A stretch of 64,000 bases of DNA. Origin: Nageia nagi. Lineage: Eukaryota; Pinophyta. This document shows positions 48,338-59,210 of this stretch, piece after piece. The notes beneath the pieces were generated by a model, which worked only from the letters and a program-made list of their open reading frames with translations, had not been told where the DNA came from and did not search any database. The stretch lies in assembly GCA_050084985.1 (NCBI GenBank), contig JBITNC010000001.1, positions 101,866,001-101,930,000 of the forward strand, read 5' to 3'. The position numbers and the translations under genes were made by a program. The stretch's first letter is position 1. The number at the start of each line of letters is the position of its first letter.

Positions 48338-50320
48338 CATGTAAAAGAGTTCTTAGGTGTTATAGAATGCTCCTATTGTGACAAGGTGATACGTGGTGGG
48401 ATAAACCACATGAATTATCATCTTGCGTGCATTCCTAGTAGAGATATGCCATCAAGTGTCCCTCGAAGTGCAGCAACAAATGAATACTGCCCTAGAAATA
48501 TTTCATGAGAAAAGACAAGAAAGAGCTGCAATAACACATGCTAAGGGCCAAATACTCACATCCCCACCTCCTATTCTTGGTGCATTCACTACCAGTGTTG
48601 GGTCTAAAATTTGCCATTCAAGTGGACAAGCTTTCAGTACACAATTTGTAGCATCCTTCTTTGTCCCACAAAATATTTCTGGTGGCCAACCAACACCACA
48701 TGCTATAGGCTGGAACCAAGAGATGCATGCAGAGGCCAATAAGGATGTTGCAAATTTATGGTATTATTACAACATACCTTTCCATGTTGTTGATTCACCA
48801 TTTTATGAGGCTATGGTGAATACCTTGACATTTGTTGGTGTGGGGTATAAACCCTCCACATCACATGATTTACGAGGGACACTTCTTGCCAACATAGTTC
48901 AGGATGTGACTGTCATCATTGATGTGGGTGCGGAAGGGTTGCACAATATGTCCGATAGTTGGATAGATGGGAGAGGGAGGATATTAATAAATTTTTTGGT
49001 TGCTTCAACTAGAGGCACTATCTTTTTTTTATCAATGGATGCATTTGATAAAGTAAAAGATAGGAATACTCTTTTTAAGATGTTAGAGGAGGTGGTCTTG
49101 GAGGTTGGGCTTAAAAATTTGGTCCAAGTGATAATTGATAATGCAGTTGCATATGTGGAAGCATGCACACTTATTGAGGAGAGGTTTTCCTCAAATTTTT
49201 GGACACCTTGTGTGGCCCATTGCATCAACTTAATATTGGAGGATATTGGAAAAATATCTTGGGTGAAGGAATGTGTTTTGAATGCTAGGAAGCTCACCAA
49301 GTTCATATATAACCATTCTTGGATTCTCAACCTATTGAGGCAACACACGAATGGTAAGGATATTGTGCAACTAGGTATCACACGATTTGCTACCAACTTT
49401 TTCAGCCTACATAGCCTTATTCTAAGAGGCAAGAGTGAAGAGGATGTTCATCTCTGATGAGTGGAACCAATTAGAGTGGTCCCACACATATGGAAAGTAG
49501 TGTGTTGTCGAGCATTATCTTTGACGATGGCTTTTTGAAAACTACAAATGAGGTTATCCAGGTTAGCTCTCAACTCCATGAAATAAAATTTTCAAGTTTT
49601 CTACAACCATGTTTTTGCAACTAATGCTTTTTAAGTATCAAGCAATGTCTGATTTTGCTTGTTCGTTGTCAAAAATTAGATTTTAGAACCCTTGGTTAGA
49701 GTTTTGTGAATTCTTGAGAGTGTAGATAAATCACCAATGGGGTACTTGTATGAGCCCATGGAAAAGACAAAAGAGTACATAAAGAGGTACTACAAGGGCA
49801 TAATTATATAGTCCATTTTGGGAGTTGATTGATCGAAGGTGGAATGACCAACTCCATAAGTTGATTCATGTTGCAAGGTGTTTCTTCAATCCAAAATATT
49901 TCTTTGTTGAGGAAACAAATTTTTAGGCTGATGATGAAGTTTCTAGCAGACTCTATTTGTGCTTTTAGAGGATGGTTGGACACGATCCAAACAAAATTAT
50001 GCAATTACATAAAGAGTTGACGACCTATAAGAATGCAAATGGCTACCTCTTCTCCAATCTTGCTTGCATCAAATCAAAGGACATTGAAGTTCTAGGTTCA
50101 ACTTTAAACATGAAGGTTTTTTAAAATTTAATATAAGGTTGATTTCCAAATTTAAAAAATTGGTGATCTAATATACTTTGTTTATTGAATTGCTACTGTG
50201 TGGTGGGCATCCTTTGGTGCCAAATGCCCACTTTTACAACATTTGAAAATTTGTATTTTGTCCCAACCTTGCAGTGCTACTGGATGTGAATGCGATTTGA
50301 GTGTATTTGCTTGCATCAAG
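48338..50320 (+). pseudogene. hAT transposase (BED finger, DUF659, hATC)
   Basis: BED-type zinc finger at about 48,350-48,450: ECSYCDKVIRGGINHMNYHL with the C-x2-C...H pattern. A frameshift near 48,445 leads into a 344-codon open frame (48,423-49,457) with the DUF659 core (WYYYNIPFHVVDSPFYEAMV, DSWIDGRGRILINFLV, VIIDNAVAYVEA, FWTPCVAHCINLILEDIGK, ITRFATNFFSLHSL). After its stop the family alignment goes on in pieces (FWELIDRRWNDQLHKLIHVA near 49,815; MVGHDPNKIMQLHKEL near 49,970). It ends with the hATC block WWASFGAKCPLLQHLKICIL then SQPCSATGCE at 50,198-50,290. DSW replaces the usual DGW at a conserved site. The enzyme would cut and paste the element, but this copy is broken in at least three places. 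Confidence 0.88.
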
Positions 50321-50499
50321 TTATTACCATTATGCTCTTTAACAGCAATACTTGTATCCCAATCATCACAATATTCAGTATGGACAAGATCAAGTGTAGT
50401 CGCAGGGCTCTTCTTTTTCTGCAATGTCATTTGCATCATTACTACTGGTGATGACTAGGACCGATTGGTTCTTTTCCATGTTGGTTCTCACATTGGTTT
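50321..50499. other. Junction after the hAT transposase
   Basis: The hATC homology stops after VFACI at about 50,318. No inverted terminal repeat was seen. Confidence 0.35.
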
Positions 50500-51059
50500 C
50501 TGTCAATGCTGCTCTTGATTGACCTCTTCCTCCTTTATCACTAGAGTTTTCTCTCTAAACCTCAAAGATTTCTTATCCCAAATATTTGCCACCTTCTTGC
50601 ATGGTATAATACATGTTGTACCTTTGTTTTTTTTCAATTTCACCAACTTGATGTGGTTGACAACCACCACCACTACTCTTGCTTCTCTGAGCACGTTCCC
50701 ATTGCTCCCTTGGCAACTGTTTCAACTCCTTGCCTCCCATGGCAATATTCTTCTCCTTCCTTTCAAGCCTTCCAGAATAAAGCTTTGTTAACCAATCCTC
50801 ATGCATTCTTGGATGCACCATGCTATCTATTAACTCCAAAATCATATGCTTCCATTTCCTGACTGGTCTTCTCTTTTTGTAGATTTCTCCAACTTAAAAC
50901 TGCACAACTGCACATCCTTGTGCTAGCCACTACTACTTTTCCAGGATCTCTGATATCCTTTTCTTCAAAATTAGCCTCTAAAGCTATGACCCATATTAAC
51001 AACTTCTTTGGATTCTCCTTTCCAGATAGTAAAATCATCTTTAGTGTATGATTGTGCAT
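50500..51059 (-). pseudogene. Gypsy gag-like remnant
   Basis: The minus-strand frame 51,059-50,823 (78 codons) has LSGKENPKKLLIWVIALEAN followed by FEEKDIRDPGKVVVASTRM and RNLQKEKTSQ, which fits the retrotransposon gag domain pattern (DP-K-L-EWI--LE-YFE-KDI-DP--V--A---L-G-A--WW--LQ-ER). The usual W-W pair is reduced to a single W. Below 50,845 the minus frames are Lys/Gln-rich and not recognised. The pyrimidine-rich repeat (copy 2) lies directly upstream on this strand. Confidence 0.5.
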
Positions 51060-51545
51060 TTTCAGGAGTTACGGCCAATCTTCTAGAGACTAATGTTGAT
51101 TTCCTTTTTTCGACTAGGTAATTTAGGTGGTGATGTCACATTCATCCGATGAGGGCTCCAATGTGAATTGTTGCATGGTCTTTGATTCCTGGATCCTTCT
51201 TTTCGGCTACCCGCTTCTTCTCAAAGTCTTCTTCATGACCTTTTTCATGTACTTTTGGTTATCATTGCCTTTCGGTCTCATCTCTGTTGCTATTCTTCTT
51301 CTGACTTCCAGCTTCTCTTCCCTTCTGGTTTCTTCATTTTTTGTTTTCTTGTTTCTACTTTCTTCTATTGGAGCTCCTGTCTTTCTTTCTTCTGTTCGGT
51401 TGCTCCTCTTCGGACCTAGTCTACACTTTCCTTCTTTTCCTGGGCCTCTTTGACAACTCCATATTTCTCCAACAACTATCTAGCCCGGTATCTCTTTTCC
51501 TTCTTATATCTCCAAATATCTGATCTCTTTTATCCTCACTCCATC
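51047..51545. repeat. Pyrimidine-rich repeat, copy 2
   Basis: Second copy of 45,635-46,165, with indels. It stops where the LTR of copia element B begins (51,547), so element B inserted into it or at its edge. Confidence 0.8.
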
Positions 51546-51546
51546 C

Positions 51547-52024
51547 TATTGGAATGTATAATGCATTATTATTTCTTCTATGTTAGTTCACTAATACTTA
51601 AGGGTATCATTTGATACCTTAAGTATTTAAGTGAATATGATAATGTAACTTGTCCTACATTTCATGTCATGAGCATGCCCCTTGGATAAAAGGATGTGCA
51701 TGTCATGCTTTTGTACATTGGATAAAAGGGTGATCCAAAGAGAGCTTTTGGCCTATAAATAGAAGGCTCCCTCTTTATGATTACACATCAATTGTGGAGT
51801 AAAGTTATGCTATAGGATAGTGGTTAGGAGAAAAGATTAGGAGAATTGTAAGAGAGTTGTATTTGTGATTGAAGTAAAGATCTAGTTAGTGGATGTACTC
51901 TTAGTTGAAGTAACCACTTACATCTTGTGTTGTGAGATTGCTTTGTAAGTTTGTTAGATGTAATTGTGAGCTTTCATGTGATCTTGGTTGTTTAGGAATT
52001 ATCTTGTTAGTGTTAGTTTCTTCA
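51547..52024 (+). repeat. 5' LTR of element B
   Basis: 478 bp, same family as the element A LTRs, with a short deletion near its start. It begins TATTGGAATG instead of TGTTAGAATG and ends GTTTCTTCA. TATAAAT at 51,754-51,760, R-U5 motif GTGGATGTA at 51,889. Confidence 0.88.
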
Positions 52025-52039
52025 AATTGGTATCAACGC
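52025..52039 (+). promoter_or_regulatory. Primer-binding site of element B
   Basis: AATTGGTATCAACGC after the LTR. It differs from the initiator-methionine tRNA site TGGTATCAGAGC at two positions. Confidence 0.8.
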
Positions 52040-55000
52040 ACCTTGGAAGCTCCTCTTCACATCCTTGGTGAGAAAGCTCTTCTTCTTGGTTTGGAAGCAC
52101 TTCTTCAACTTCTTGGAGGTTTCTCTTCACGTCCTTGTTGGGGTAAAAGTATTGTGAAGGTATAAACATCCTTCATTTGCTTTCTTCCTTATTTTTGGAT
52201 TATTGCATTTTGCTACTAAAATATTAGTTGCTATGTGTTAGTTCTTTTGTAAGCAAAATATAACTAGCACATTTTTTTTATACTAACCTCCTATGTTACT
52301 TGCAATTTTTAAATTTGCTATTTCTTTTAATAAAATGAGGGGTTAGTATACAAAATTTGTAACACTAACAAATTCTTGTGCTATGAGCTAGTTCCTTTTT
52401 TTCTAAATATACTTTGAACTAGCAATATGATGCAACTTATTTGTCTATTTTTGATACTTGCAATTTTTTTTCAAAATTGCTCACAATGTTACTATAGTCT
52501 TTTACATTAAAAGGCTATTTTTTGTATACACAAAAATTTATCCTTTATTTTTTAAATATATATATATATATACAAAGGGGCAGCTTTAACAAAAAAAGGG
52601 ATTGGATTATTTAAAGTGTTTGTAATTTTTTTGTTGAGGGGTTGTGCCTTTTTATACATTTTGAAAAGGGAGGGGGCTGTATGGCCACCAAAGTCAACAT
52701 CAAACACTTTCTCCAACCTGACGGCCACTCAACCAACGCCGCTCCCATTGTCCAGCTTGGTCTCCTTTGTATTTTTTTGGCACCCCTCCATTTAACTACA
52801 TTTTTGGGTGCCCTCCTCTGCGTCGGATCTTGGTGTCCCTCACCCCAACGATCGTGCTGAACAGCCAAGAGAGTTGGTAGCAACAAAGTGCTCATTTCTC
52901 CGAAGAAGAATTTGGGTTATTAACAAACGAACGATTATTTGGGACGAGTGCAAACACCTCGACATTGGGGATATGTCAAGTCAATAGTACTGGGATATTT
53001 GAGTCCACCCCAACCCTTCTAATAAAGGGGAAGGGATATCAGTCCAGTGCTTCTCAGATAGTTGGAAATCGGGGTGCCCCTCTCTCCCTATACAGTAGTT
53101 ACTACGAAATCTTTCAAGTGGGCTTCTCAAAATAGCCATAGTGCTTTCAATTGATAGGCATTCTCCCTACGATTAATGCGTATCTCACTGGATCCTTCTA
53201 TTCGCCCTTTGGGAGGCTTACAAGCCTTCGGCATCCCCCCACCTCTCCGAGACCCTCACTTCGTCTTGGTATTTGAGGCCCTCTTGTTGCTTCACCTCTA
53301 CTTCTCCTCCCTGTGTCTGGTCTCTTTCTCACCCTCCTTCCTCCTTCTTCGCTTGCAACCTTCTCTACACAGTTGAAACCTTTTGCTTGTTTTTGCGTGC
53401 GGCCATTTAAAATTGGAAGGGGGTTTGATTAGTGCGGAGGGAGGGGGCGCTAAAATGACATGGCTTCTCCTAGCCGCCCTTGATCTCCACCATGACCTCA
53501 CGCCTCCACCTGGTCCTCATCGATAGGTCCTTCCTCCCTCCACCTGGCCGTTCTACTGCCAGTCTTGCACCTATTCCTCCCTTGTTTATTGCAAAAAAAA
53601 TTATTACTTAGGACTTTGATTCCTCAATGTTGCGTGGAGTACAAAAACTCAACAACATTAAAATTTTTGCATAAAATTAAATTTTTTTGGGAGGAGTGTG
53701 GGTTTGGTTTTCACATTAAATGCATAGGTGGAGTGTGGGTTTAGTCTTCACATTAAATACATAGGTGGAGTGTGGGTTTGGTCTCTCATTCATTATTAAG
53801 TAATGATAGCTTATTCACTGCTAGGAGGATTTTTTTTATTAATTCCTTAGTTAAATTATCTTGAAAATTACAAGGTAATTTTTTTTTAGAACTAAGCCCT
53901 TTAAGAGGAATATTAACAAATTTCCTTCTCGTACCTTGATTATATTGCAATTTACTATGGTACATAGGTAAACGCAAAAAAAAAATTTTACTAAAGTAAT
54001 TTTTTTAAAGAAAACAAAATTTTTTAAGCCAAAATTAGTGTGCTATCTTAGGTTATTTTTAAATAAAAGGAGGGGGAAATATTTGTGAAATTTCTTTTAC
54101 TTTAAAATTTTTAGGGATTTAAATTTAAAAAAAAAGTCAAAAATGCATGCTTAGGACTTAAAATTCTTTTAAGTTAAAATTAATGCTTAGTACTTATTTT
54201 TCTAAGTTAATGCATGTTAAAGGACTTAAATTATAATTTTCAGTTAAAAGATGCATGCTTATTACTTATTAAGTTAATAATGCATTTTTGCTTAAATGCT
54301 TAAAGACTTAAATGCTTAAGTTAATGCTCACTACTTAAAAGATAAAAGCATGCTTAGTACTTATGTTGCATGCTTAGAATTTAAATTTTAAGTTAATGTT
54401 GCATGCTTAGGACCTAATTCCTTAACTTATGCAAATTGTTGGAATTAATACATGCTTATGTTTAAGTATTTATTTTTTATTTTTTGCAAAGTTAATTTGT
54501 GCAAAATTAGGATTGATGTAAAGATGTTCTTTAGGGGTTGGTAAACAAAATCCATTGGACACTTAATTTTCAAATTTTTGAATGGATGATGTTTTACTTA
54601 TGCTCTTTTATTTCATGTTTCGCACTTTGATGTATTTGCTTATGCAAACAAAAACGCAAACATTGAAATGAACAACCCCCTAAAATGAACACATTTGCAT
54701 GTACATTCCACAACATGATTTGTTTGGAGAGCCATGAGGTGAGGACAGATGGACTGGACCTTTTAAGTCCAACGATCCAAGTGGTAAAAAGTTTGTACTT
54801 CTTAATTGCCCCTAAGTCCTCTGTTGGTCTGGATTTAACTCCAATAGGTGGACAGGTATGTGTGTAGTGATACCACATATCGGCACGTCCATTCAGAGAT
54901 TATCTTGATAATCTAAGAGGATAACTTGAAACCTAATCACGATTAATAATTTGGCCGATCCAATAAACGTCGAAACCTTGGAAAATAACTAGTACTTCTC

Positions 55001-55327
55001 TTTGTGAGAGTATATTGCTGCCCAAGGGGAACTGGTTGAGGATTGGTAGTACTTGGGCTCTTTTTATGTGGGCATCCAGGTGAAGGCCTAATTTTAGACA
55101 AGAAAACAAGCATCAACAATGTCACTTTTCATCTACGGTTCTTGAGATGAGAAATGTATTTGGGTACATGGGTTATTATTTGAATTGTAAAACATTTGCA
55201 CTTGTGAATCAAATCAAGCATGTCTTTAGTGTTAAATGTAACATGTAATATTTACTTGGTTAAAACTTAACATTTAATGTTGTTTATTGAAACCACATGC
55301 TTATTATTTCACATTCTTATGTAGCAA
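52040..55327 (+). other. Long leader of element B
   Basis: 3.3 kb between primer-binding site and gag. 54,000-55,327 aligns with 14,400-15,662 of element A. 52,640-53,600 is a G+C-rich block unlike the rest and unlike the G+C-rich block at the same place in element A. A (TA)n run at 52,557-52,571 and T-rich stretches flank it. A triple direct repeat with GGTGGAGTGTGGGTTT lies at about 53,695-53,790. Confidence 0.7.
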
Positions 55328-56557
55328 ATGGGAGAATCTTTTTTATCCAAACACATTCTTGATGGTTCTAACTATGGGATTTGGGAACCTCGGATGAGAG
55401 TTGAATTGCAAACAAGGAAGCTTTGGCAAACAATGAATGAGAACCACCTTGTACCTCCTACAGATGAAAAGGCACTAGAAGCTTACAACACGAAGAATGA
55501 GTTAGCAACCTCCATGCTTTACCGTGCAGTTTCAAATGATGTGCTTCTGATGATTTCCTCTTCAACCTCGGCAAAGGAAGCTTGGGATAAGCTTAAACAA
55601 ATCTACTTTGGTTCAAATTTTTTAAGAAGGTTTACCATTCTCCAAAAGTTGCTTCAATCTCGTCAAGAGGAAGATGAAAATGTGGCTATCTATTTGAACA
55701 AAATCATTAATCTAAGGACCCAACTTGTTTCTTGTGGGTGCAATTGGATCAATGATGAGTTCATGGTTTTTATCATTTTTCAAAACCTTTCTTCAAAGTT
55801 TGAAAACTTTGTGACAGTTATGAAAACAAGACTTGATGATGAAGAAGAAGTCATCTCCCTTAAGAACCTTTCAAGGCACCTTTTGAAGCATGAGGAAACC
55901 CTTAACAATAAGGTGTTGATTTCTTCTCCTAAGGATACTAACGTTGCTTTTGGAGCAACCAAAACTCTTTTCAAGAAGAAGTTCAACCATCAAAAGAGAT
56001 CTTATCCTTTTTCCTCCAAAAGGTTTGAGAAAAAAGGCGATGGCTACAACAGCAGCAGGAACAACACAAACGACAACCACAGCAGCAAGAACAACAAAAA
56101 CAACAACCACAGCAGCAAGAACAACAAAAACAACAACCACTTTAAGCAAAGAGATGGAAAAGGCAAAACAAACAATCCCTATCCTAAGGAAAAATTTGAT
56201 GGTAATTGTAACTATTGTGGCATTCAAGGTCACAAAGAAGTTGATTGCTACAAAAAGAAAAGAGAGAAAAAGAACAAAGGCAATGGAAATATAAAGAACT
56301 ACAAAAGAAAGAAATATACTCATGTCGATTTTGCTACGACGCTCTACTCCATGTCTCGTTCTTTTTCATCTGAATGGATTGTTGACTCTGGTTGCACTAA
56401 TTATCTATGCTTTGAAAAGGAAAAGTTTGAGAACTTTCACAAATATAAAAAGGATGCGGTTGTGATAAGTGATAACTTTACTTTTGAAGTCCAAGGAATT
56501 GGGAGTGTGCTGATTCACGGAAAGGTTCTTGAAATGTTCTCTATGTTCCTAAGTTAA
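55328..56557 (+). pseudogene. gag and protease of element B
   Basis: Open for 409 codons from MGESFLSKHILDGSN. UBN2-type gag core (AWDKLKQIYFGSNF, EDENVAIYLNKIINLRTQL), an Asn/Lys/Ser-rich linker built from a 30-base repeat (56,051-56,140), a CCHC knuckle CNYCGIQGHKEVDC near 56,208-56,250, and an aspartic protease start with WIVDSGCTNYLC near 56,377. A one-base loss near 56,535, seen against element A (GAAACTATTC there), throws the frame, and translation ends at 56,557. In an active element this protein would form the particle and mature it. Confidence 0.9.
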
Positions 56558-56574
56558 GGATAAACCTTCTCTCC

Positions 56575-57565
56575 GTGATCCAAGTTGCTAGAAAAAGATA
56601 CTCTTTTGAGTTCGACTCTCAATCCTGGTGCATTAAGAAAGGACATGCCACTTTGGTTAATGGATCTGTGAAAGATAACCTCTACATTTTGGATCAAGTT
56701 CCATCAAAGATGTGTCTTGCTTCTAATGTGTGTTTTAAAGGCAATCTTTGGCACCATCGTTTAGGGCACATTAACCACAAGAGTATTCAAGTCATGAAAG
56801 ATCAAGAACTTGTGGAAGGTTTGCCTTCAATTTCTCTTTCGATTGGCCTATACAAAAAGTGCATTCTTGGGAAGATGCATAGACAAAAGTTTGAAAAAGA
56901 TAAGGCAACAAGAGCATCTCAACCTCTTCAACTTGTGCATTCAGATTTGATGGGTCCATTTCACACTAAGTCGCTTGGAGGAGCATCTTATGTTTTGACC
57001 TTCATTGATGACTATAGTAGGATGACCTTTGGGTATCTACTTGAGCACAAGGATCAAACCTTTGAGAGTTTTAAGGTTTTTAAGGCTTTTGTTGAGAATC
57101 AAACTAACTTTAAAATCAAAATGTTGAGATCAGATAATGGGGGAGAATATAACAACAATGAGTTCAATGATTATTGTGCTAAGTATGGAATCAAGAGGCA
57201 GTTTACAATTCCATACACTTCTCAGGAGAACGGTATTGTCGAAAGGAAAAATATAACAATTATGGAGATGGCTAGATGCATGTTGGGTAATCTTCCTAAA
57301 TTTTTGTGGGTTGAAGCTATGAGCATTGCTATTTACACCTTAAATAGGTGTCCTACAAAAGTCGTTCAGAGTAAAACTCCTTTTGAGGCATGGTCAGGAA
57401 GGAAACCTAACATTTCTCACCTTAGGGTGTTTGGTTGTGAAGCATTCTTCTACATTGTTTCTGAGAAAAGGAAGAAGTTGGACAAAAGAGCTGAAAAATG
57501 CATCTTTGTGGCTTATGACAGTCAACATAGAGGCTACAGGCTCTACTTTCCAACCTATAAAGCAG
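56575..57565 (+). pseudogene. Integrase of element B, truncated
   Basis: Continues the polyprotein after the one-base loss. Protease C-terminal part, then integrase: WHHRLGHINHKSIQ as the HH part with KKCILGKMH (the first zinc cysteine of the CxxC pair is a tyrosine, YKKC). Core catalytic blocks are HSDLMGPF, LRSDNGGEYN and ENGIVERKN, and then FEAWSGRKPNISHLRVFGCE of the C-terminal region. About 330 codons are open with no stop. Homology ends at TYKAV (57,565). The frame runs on to 57,654 through unrelated DNA. Confidence 0.9.
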
Positions 57566-57584
57566 TGTTGAACGCATGTTTCAA

Positions 57585-58725
57585 AAAGACAAAATCTTGT
57601 CTTTCTAGGGCATGCACCCAAGTTAGAAGGTTGTCCAGGTCAAGTACGAGCTAAAGCAAGGTTGAACGTATTATTTCAAAAGATAAAATCTTGTCTTTCT
57701 TAGACATGTGCCTAGATCACGAGGCCGCTCGAGATAAGTTCGAGGATCATGAATCAAACATGAGACACCCAAGGGTTGAGCGCATGATTTCAAAAGACAA
57801 AATCTTGTCTTTTTGGGACGTGTGCTCAAGGCAAGAAGTTGTCTAGGTTGAGCTTGAAGTAAAAGTCAGCTAAGGCATGGACTCTTCAAGCTAGCATCCA
57901 CCTTAGGCAAGGCCAAGAGGGCAAACACATGGTTTCAAAAGACAAAATTTTGTCTTTCTGTAGCATACTCTTGACCCAGGGAGACACCAATTCCAAGAAA
58001 ATGTGAAAATTTGGCTAAGTCCCACTTGCTAATGCCCCGAAATAAATCAAACTCGGCAAGAGCAACCTAGGGCATGCCTTAAAAAGACAAAATCTTGTCT
58101 TTCTGGGACTTGCGCTCAAGATGGCATGATTAAAGAGTTGGGCACATGATTCAAAAGACCAAATCTTGTCTTTCTGGAGCATGCGCTTGGCTTGCAGGGA
58201 GTTCTGGACTTCTTCGAATATGAAATCTAGCAACCCTGAGCATTAGAAAAGACAAATCTGGATGATGCAAGGTCAAAGTGGGCAAGTCAAAGAGCCAAGA
58301 TGATGTGTGCGAAGGGCATCAGGCTCCAATTGAGTGCATGCTTCAAAAAGACAAAATCTTGACTTTTTGTAGCATGCTCCTAGCCAAGGAAGAGCTTGGG
58401 TTGAAGAGAAAGGTGAAATTTTGGCTAAGTCTTGCACTTGGAGGTCCTAAACAACCAAATCTGGGCATCAAGAGGCAAGCGCATGACTCAAAAAGATAAA
58501 ATCTTGTCTTTTTCTGGCATGCACTCAAGCTGAGATGATTAGCATGATGGGCACACCGTAAATAAAGACAAAAAAATGACTTTCTATAGCATGCGCCCAA
58601 AATGGGGAGACTGGTAAGTTAGGCGCACCGAAAAAAAAGCCAAAATCTTGACTTTTTCTGGCATGCTCCAAGTTCAGGCAAGACAAGCAAGTCTATCGCA
58701 CCTGAAAAAAGACAAGATTGTGACT
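57585..58725 (+). repeat. Array of 11 small hairpins in a 72-base register
   Basis: The core AAAGACAAAATCTTGTCTTT, an 8-bp perfect stem with an AATC loop, or a close variant, starts at 57,585, 57,679, 57,793, 57,938, 58,082, 58,154, 58,347, 58,492, 58,564, 58,636 and 58,708. Later spacings are 72 or 144-145 bases. Each core is followed within about 10 bases by a GCATGC-type block (GCATGCGCTC, GCATGCTCC). Later copies have lost stem pairing (CTTGACTTTTT). Confidence 0.88.
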
Positions 58726-59202
58726 TCTAGCATGCTCCAAGCTTGGAGAGGCTTCAAGAAGCGTTTGGGGTGAAATCTAGAGGAGCTTCACGAACATCTT
58801 GAGTAAAAGAGGCACGTGCTCAAGATGGCCAGATTTCAAAGACAAGATCCCAAGTTGTCCCAGTGATACATGCAAGCTACTAGATTGCCCTCGCAGGTGC
58901 CAAAAGGTGAACAGGTCAAGTCCAGTGTTGCAGAGGCAAGGAAGATGCACAAGCCTAAGAGTACCAGAAAAGCATAGTGGCATGTTGTTGTAGTTGCAAC
59001 AATTTTATTTTATTTATTGCAATTTTATTTTAAATTTGGATTTCAAAGACTTATAAAATTTTGTACAACCTTGTGAAGGATGAGGATTTGCGTGCTGGAA
59101 TGAATTTTGTAATGCCATGTGGCGGAATTTCATTAGACCATATTTGTTTTTTTTAGAACACGCAATTAGGGTTAGGGCAACAGTTTAGGTTGCTGGAAAA
59201 AC

Positions 59203-59210
59203 TATTTATA
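59203..59210 (+). promoter_or_regulatory. TATA box downstream of the hairpin array
   Basis: TATTTATA in the context AAAACTATTTATACCCCC, followed by ATTTTAATAAATTGG about 40 bases later. This looks like a retroelement LTR promoter. Confidence 0.5.

Larger units (their letters stand above)
47264..50320 (+). mobile_element. hAT DNA transposon, decayed
   Basis: A class II element with BED zinc finger, DUF659 transposase core and hATC dimerisation end in order on the plus strand. A candidate left end is CAAGTGTTTTAAAACTC at about 47,264, like the GTGTTTTAAAA ends of many plant hAT elements, followed by the ATTAATTGTCGATTC-type AT-rich DNA usual there. The inverted right end and the 8-bp target duplication were not found, so the right boundary is unknown. 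The 47,300-48,330 part is non-coding and holds an 81-base tandem repeat. Confidence 0.8.
51547..57565 (+). mobile_element. Ty1/copia element B, 3' truncated
   Basis: Sister of element A: 5' LTR 51,547-52,024, primer-binding site, 3.3 kb leader, gag and protease, integrase. Homology to copia pol stops at about 57,565, just after integrase, where unrelated hairpin-repeat DNA begins. RT, RNase H and a 3' LTR are not found up to 64,000. The coding part is far better kept than in element A: one frameshift and few changes. Confidence 0.88.

Noticed and set aside
50182-50439. Minus-strand 85-codon frame resembling a CCHC knuckle (KCCKSGHLAPKDAHH)
   Set aside because: The plus strand over the same bases gives the hATC block WWASFGAKCPLLQHL...CSATGCE in order with the rest of the hAT transposase, which is far more specific.
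51127-51453. Copia protease-like reading (VFDSWIL) on the plus strand of the pyrimidine-rich repeat
   Set aside because: Only a short chance match; the active-site DSG and the following residues are missing in both copies.
55871-56323. 150-codon minus-strand Val/Ala-rich frame in element B
   Set aside because: Antisense shadow of the Asn/Lys-rich gag linker. No domain, and the plus strand is clearly gag.
57585-58725. CRISPR-like array (short palindromic repeats with spacers)
   Set aside because: Plant nuclear context, repeats degenerate, spacer DNA itself partly repeated with a 72-base register, and no cas genes.
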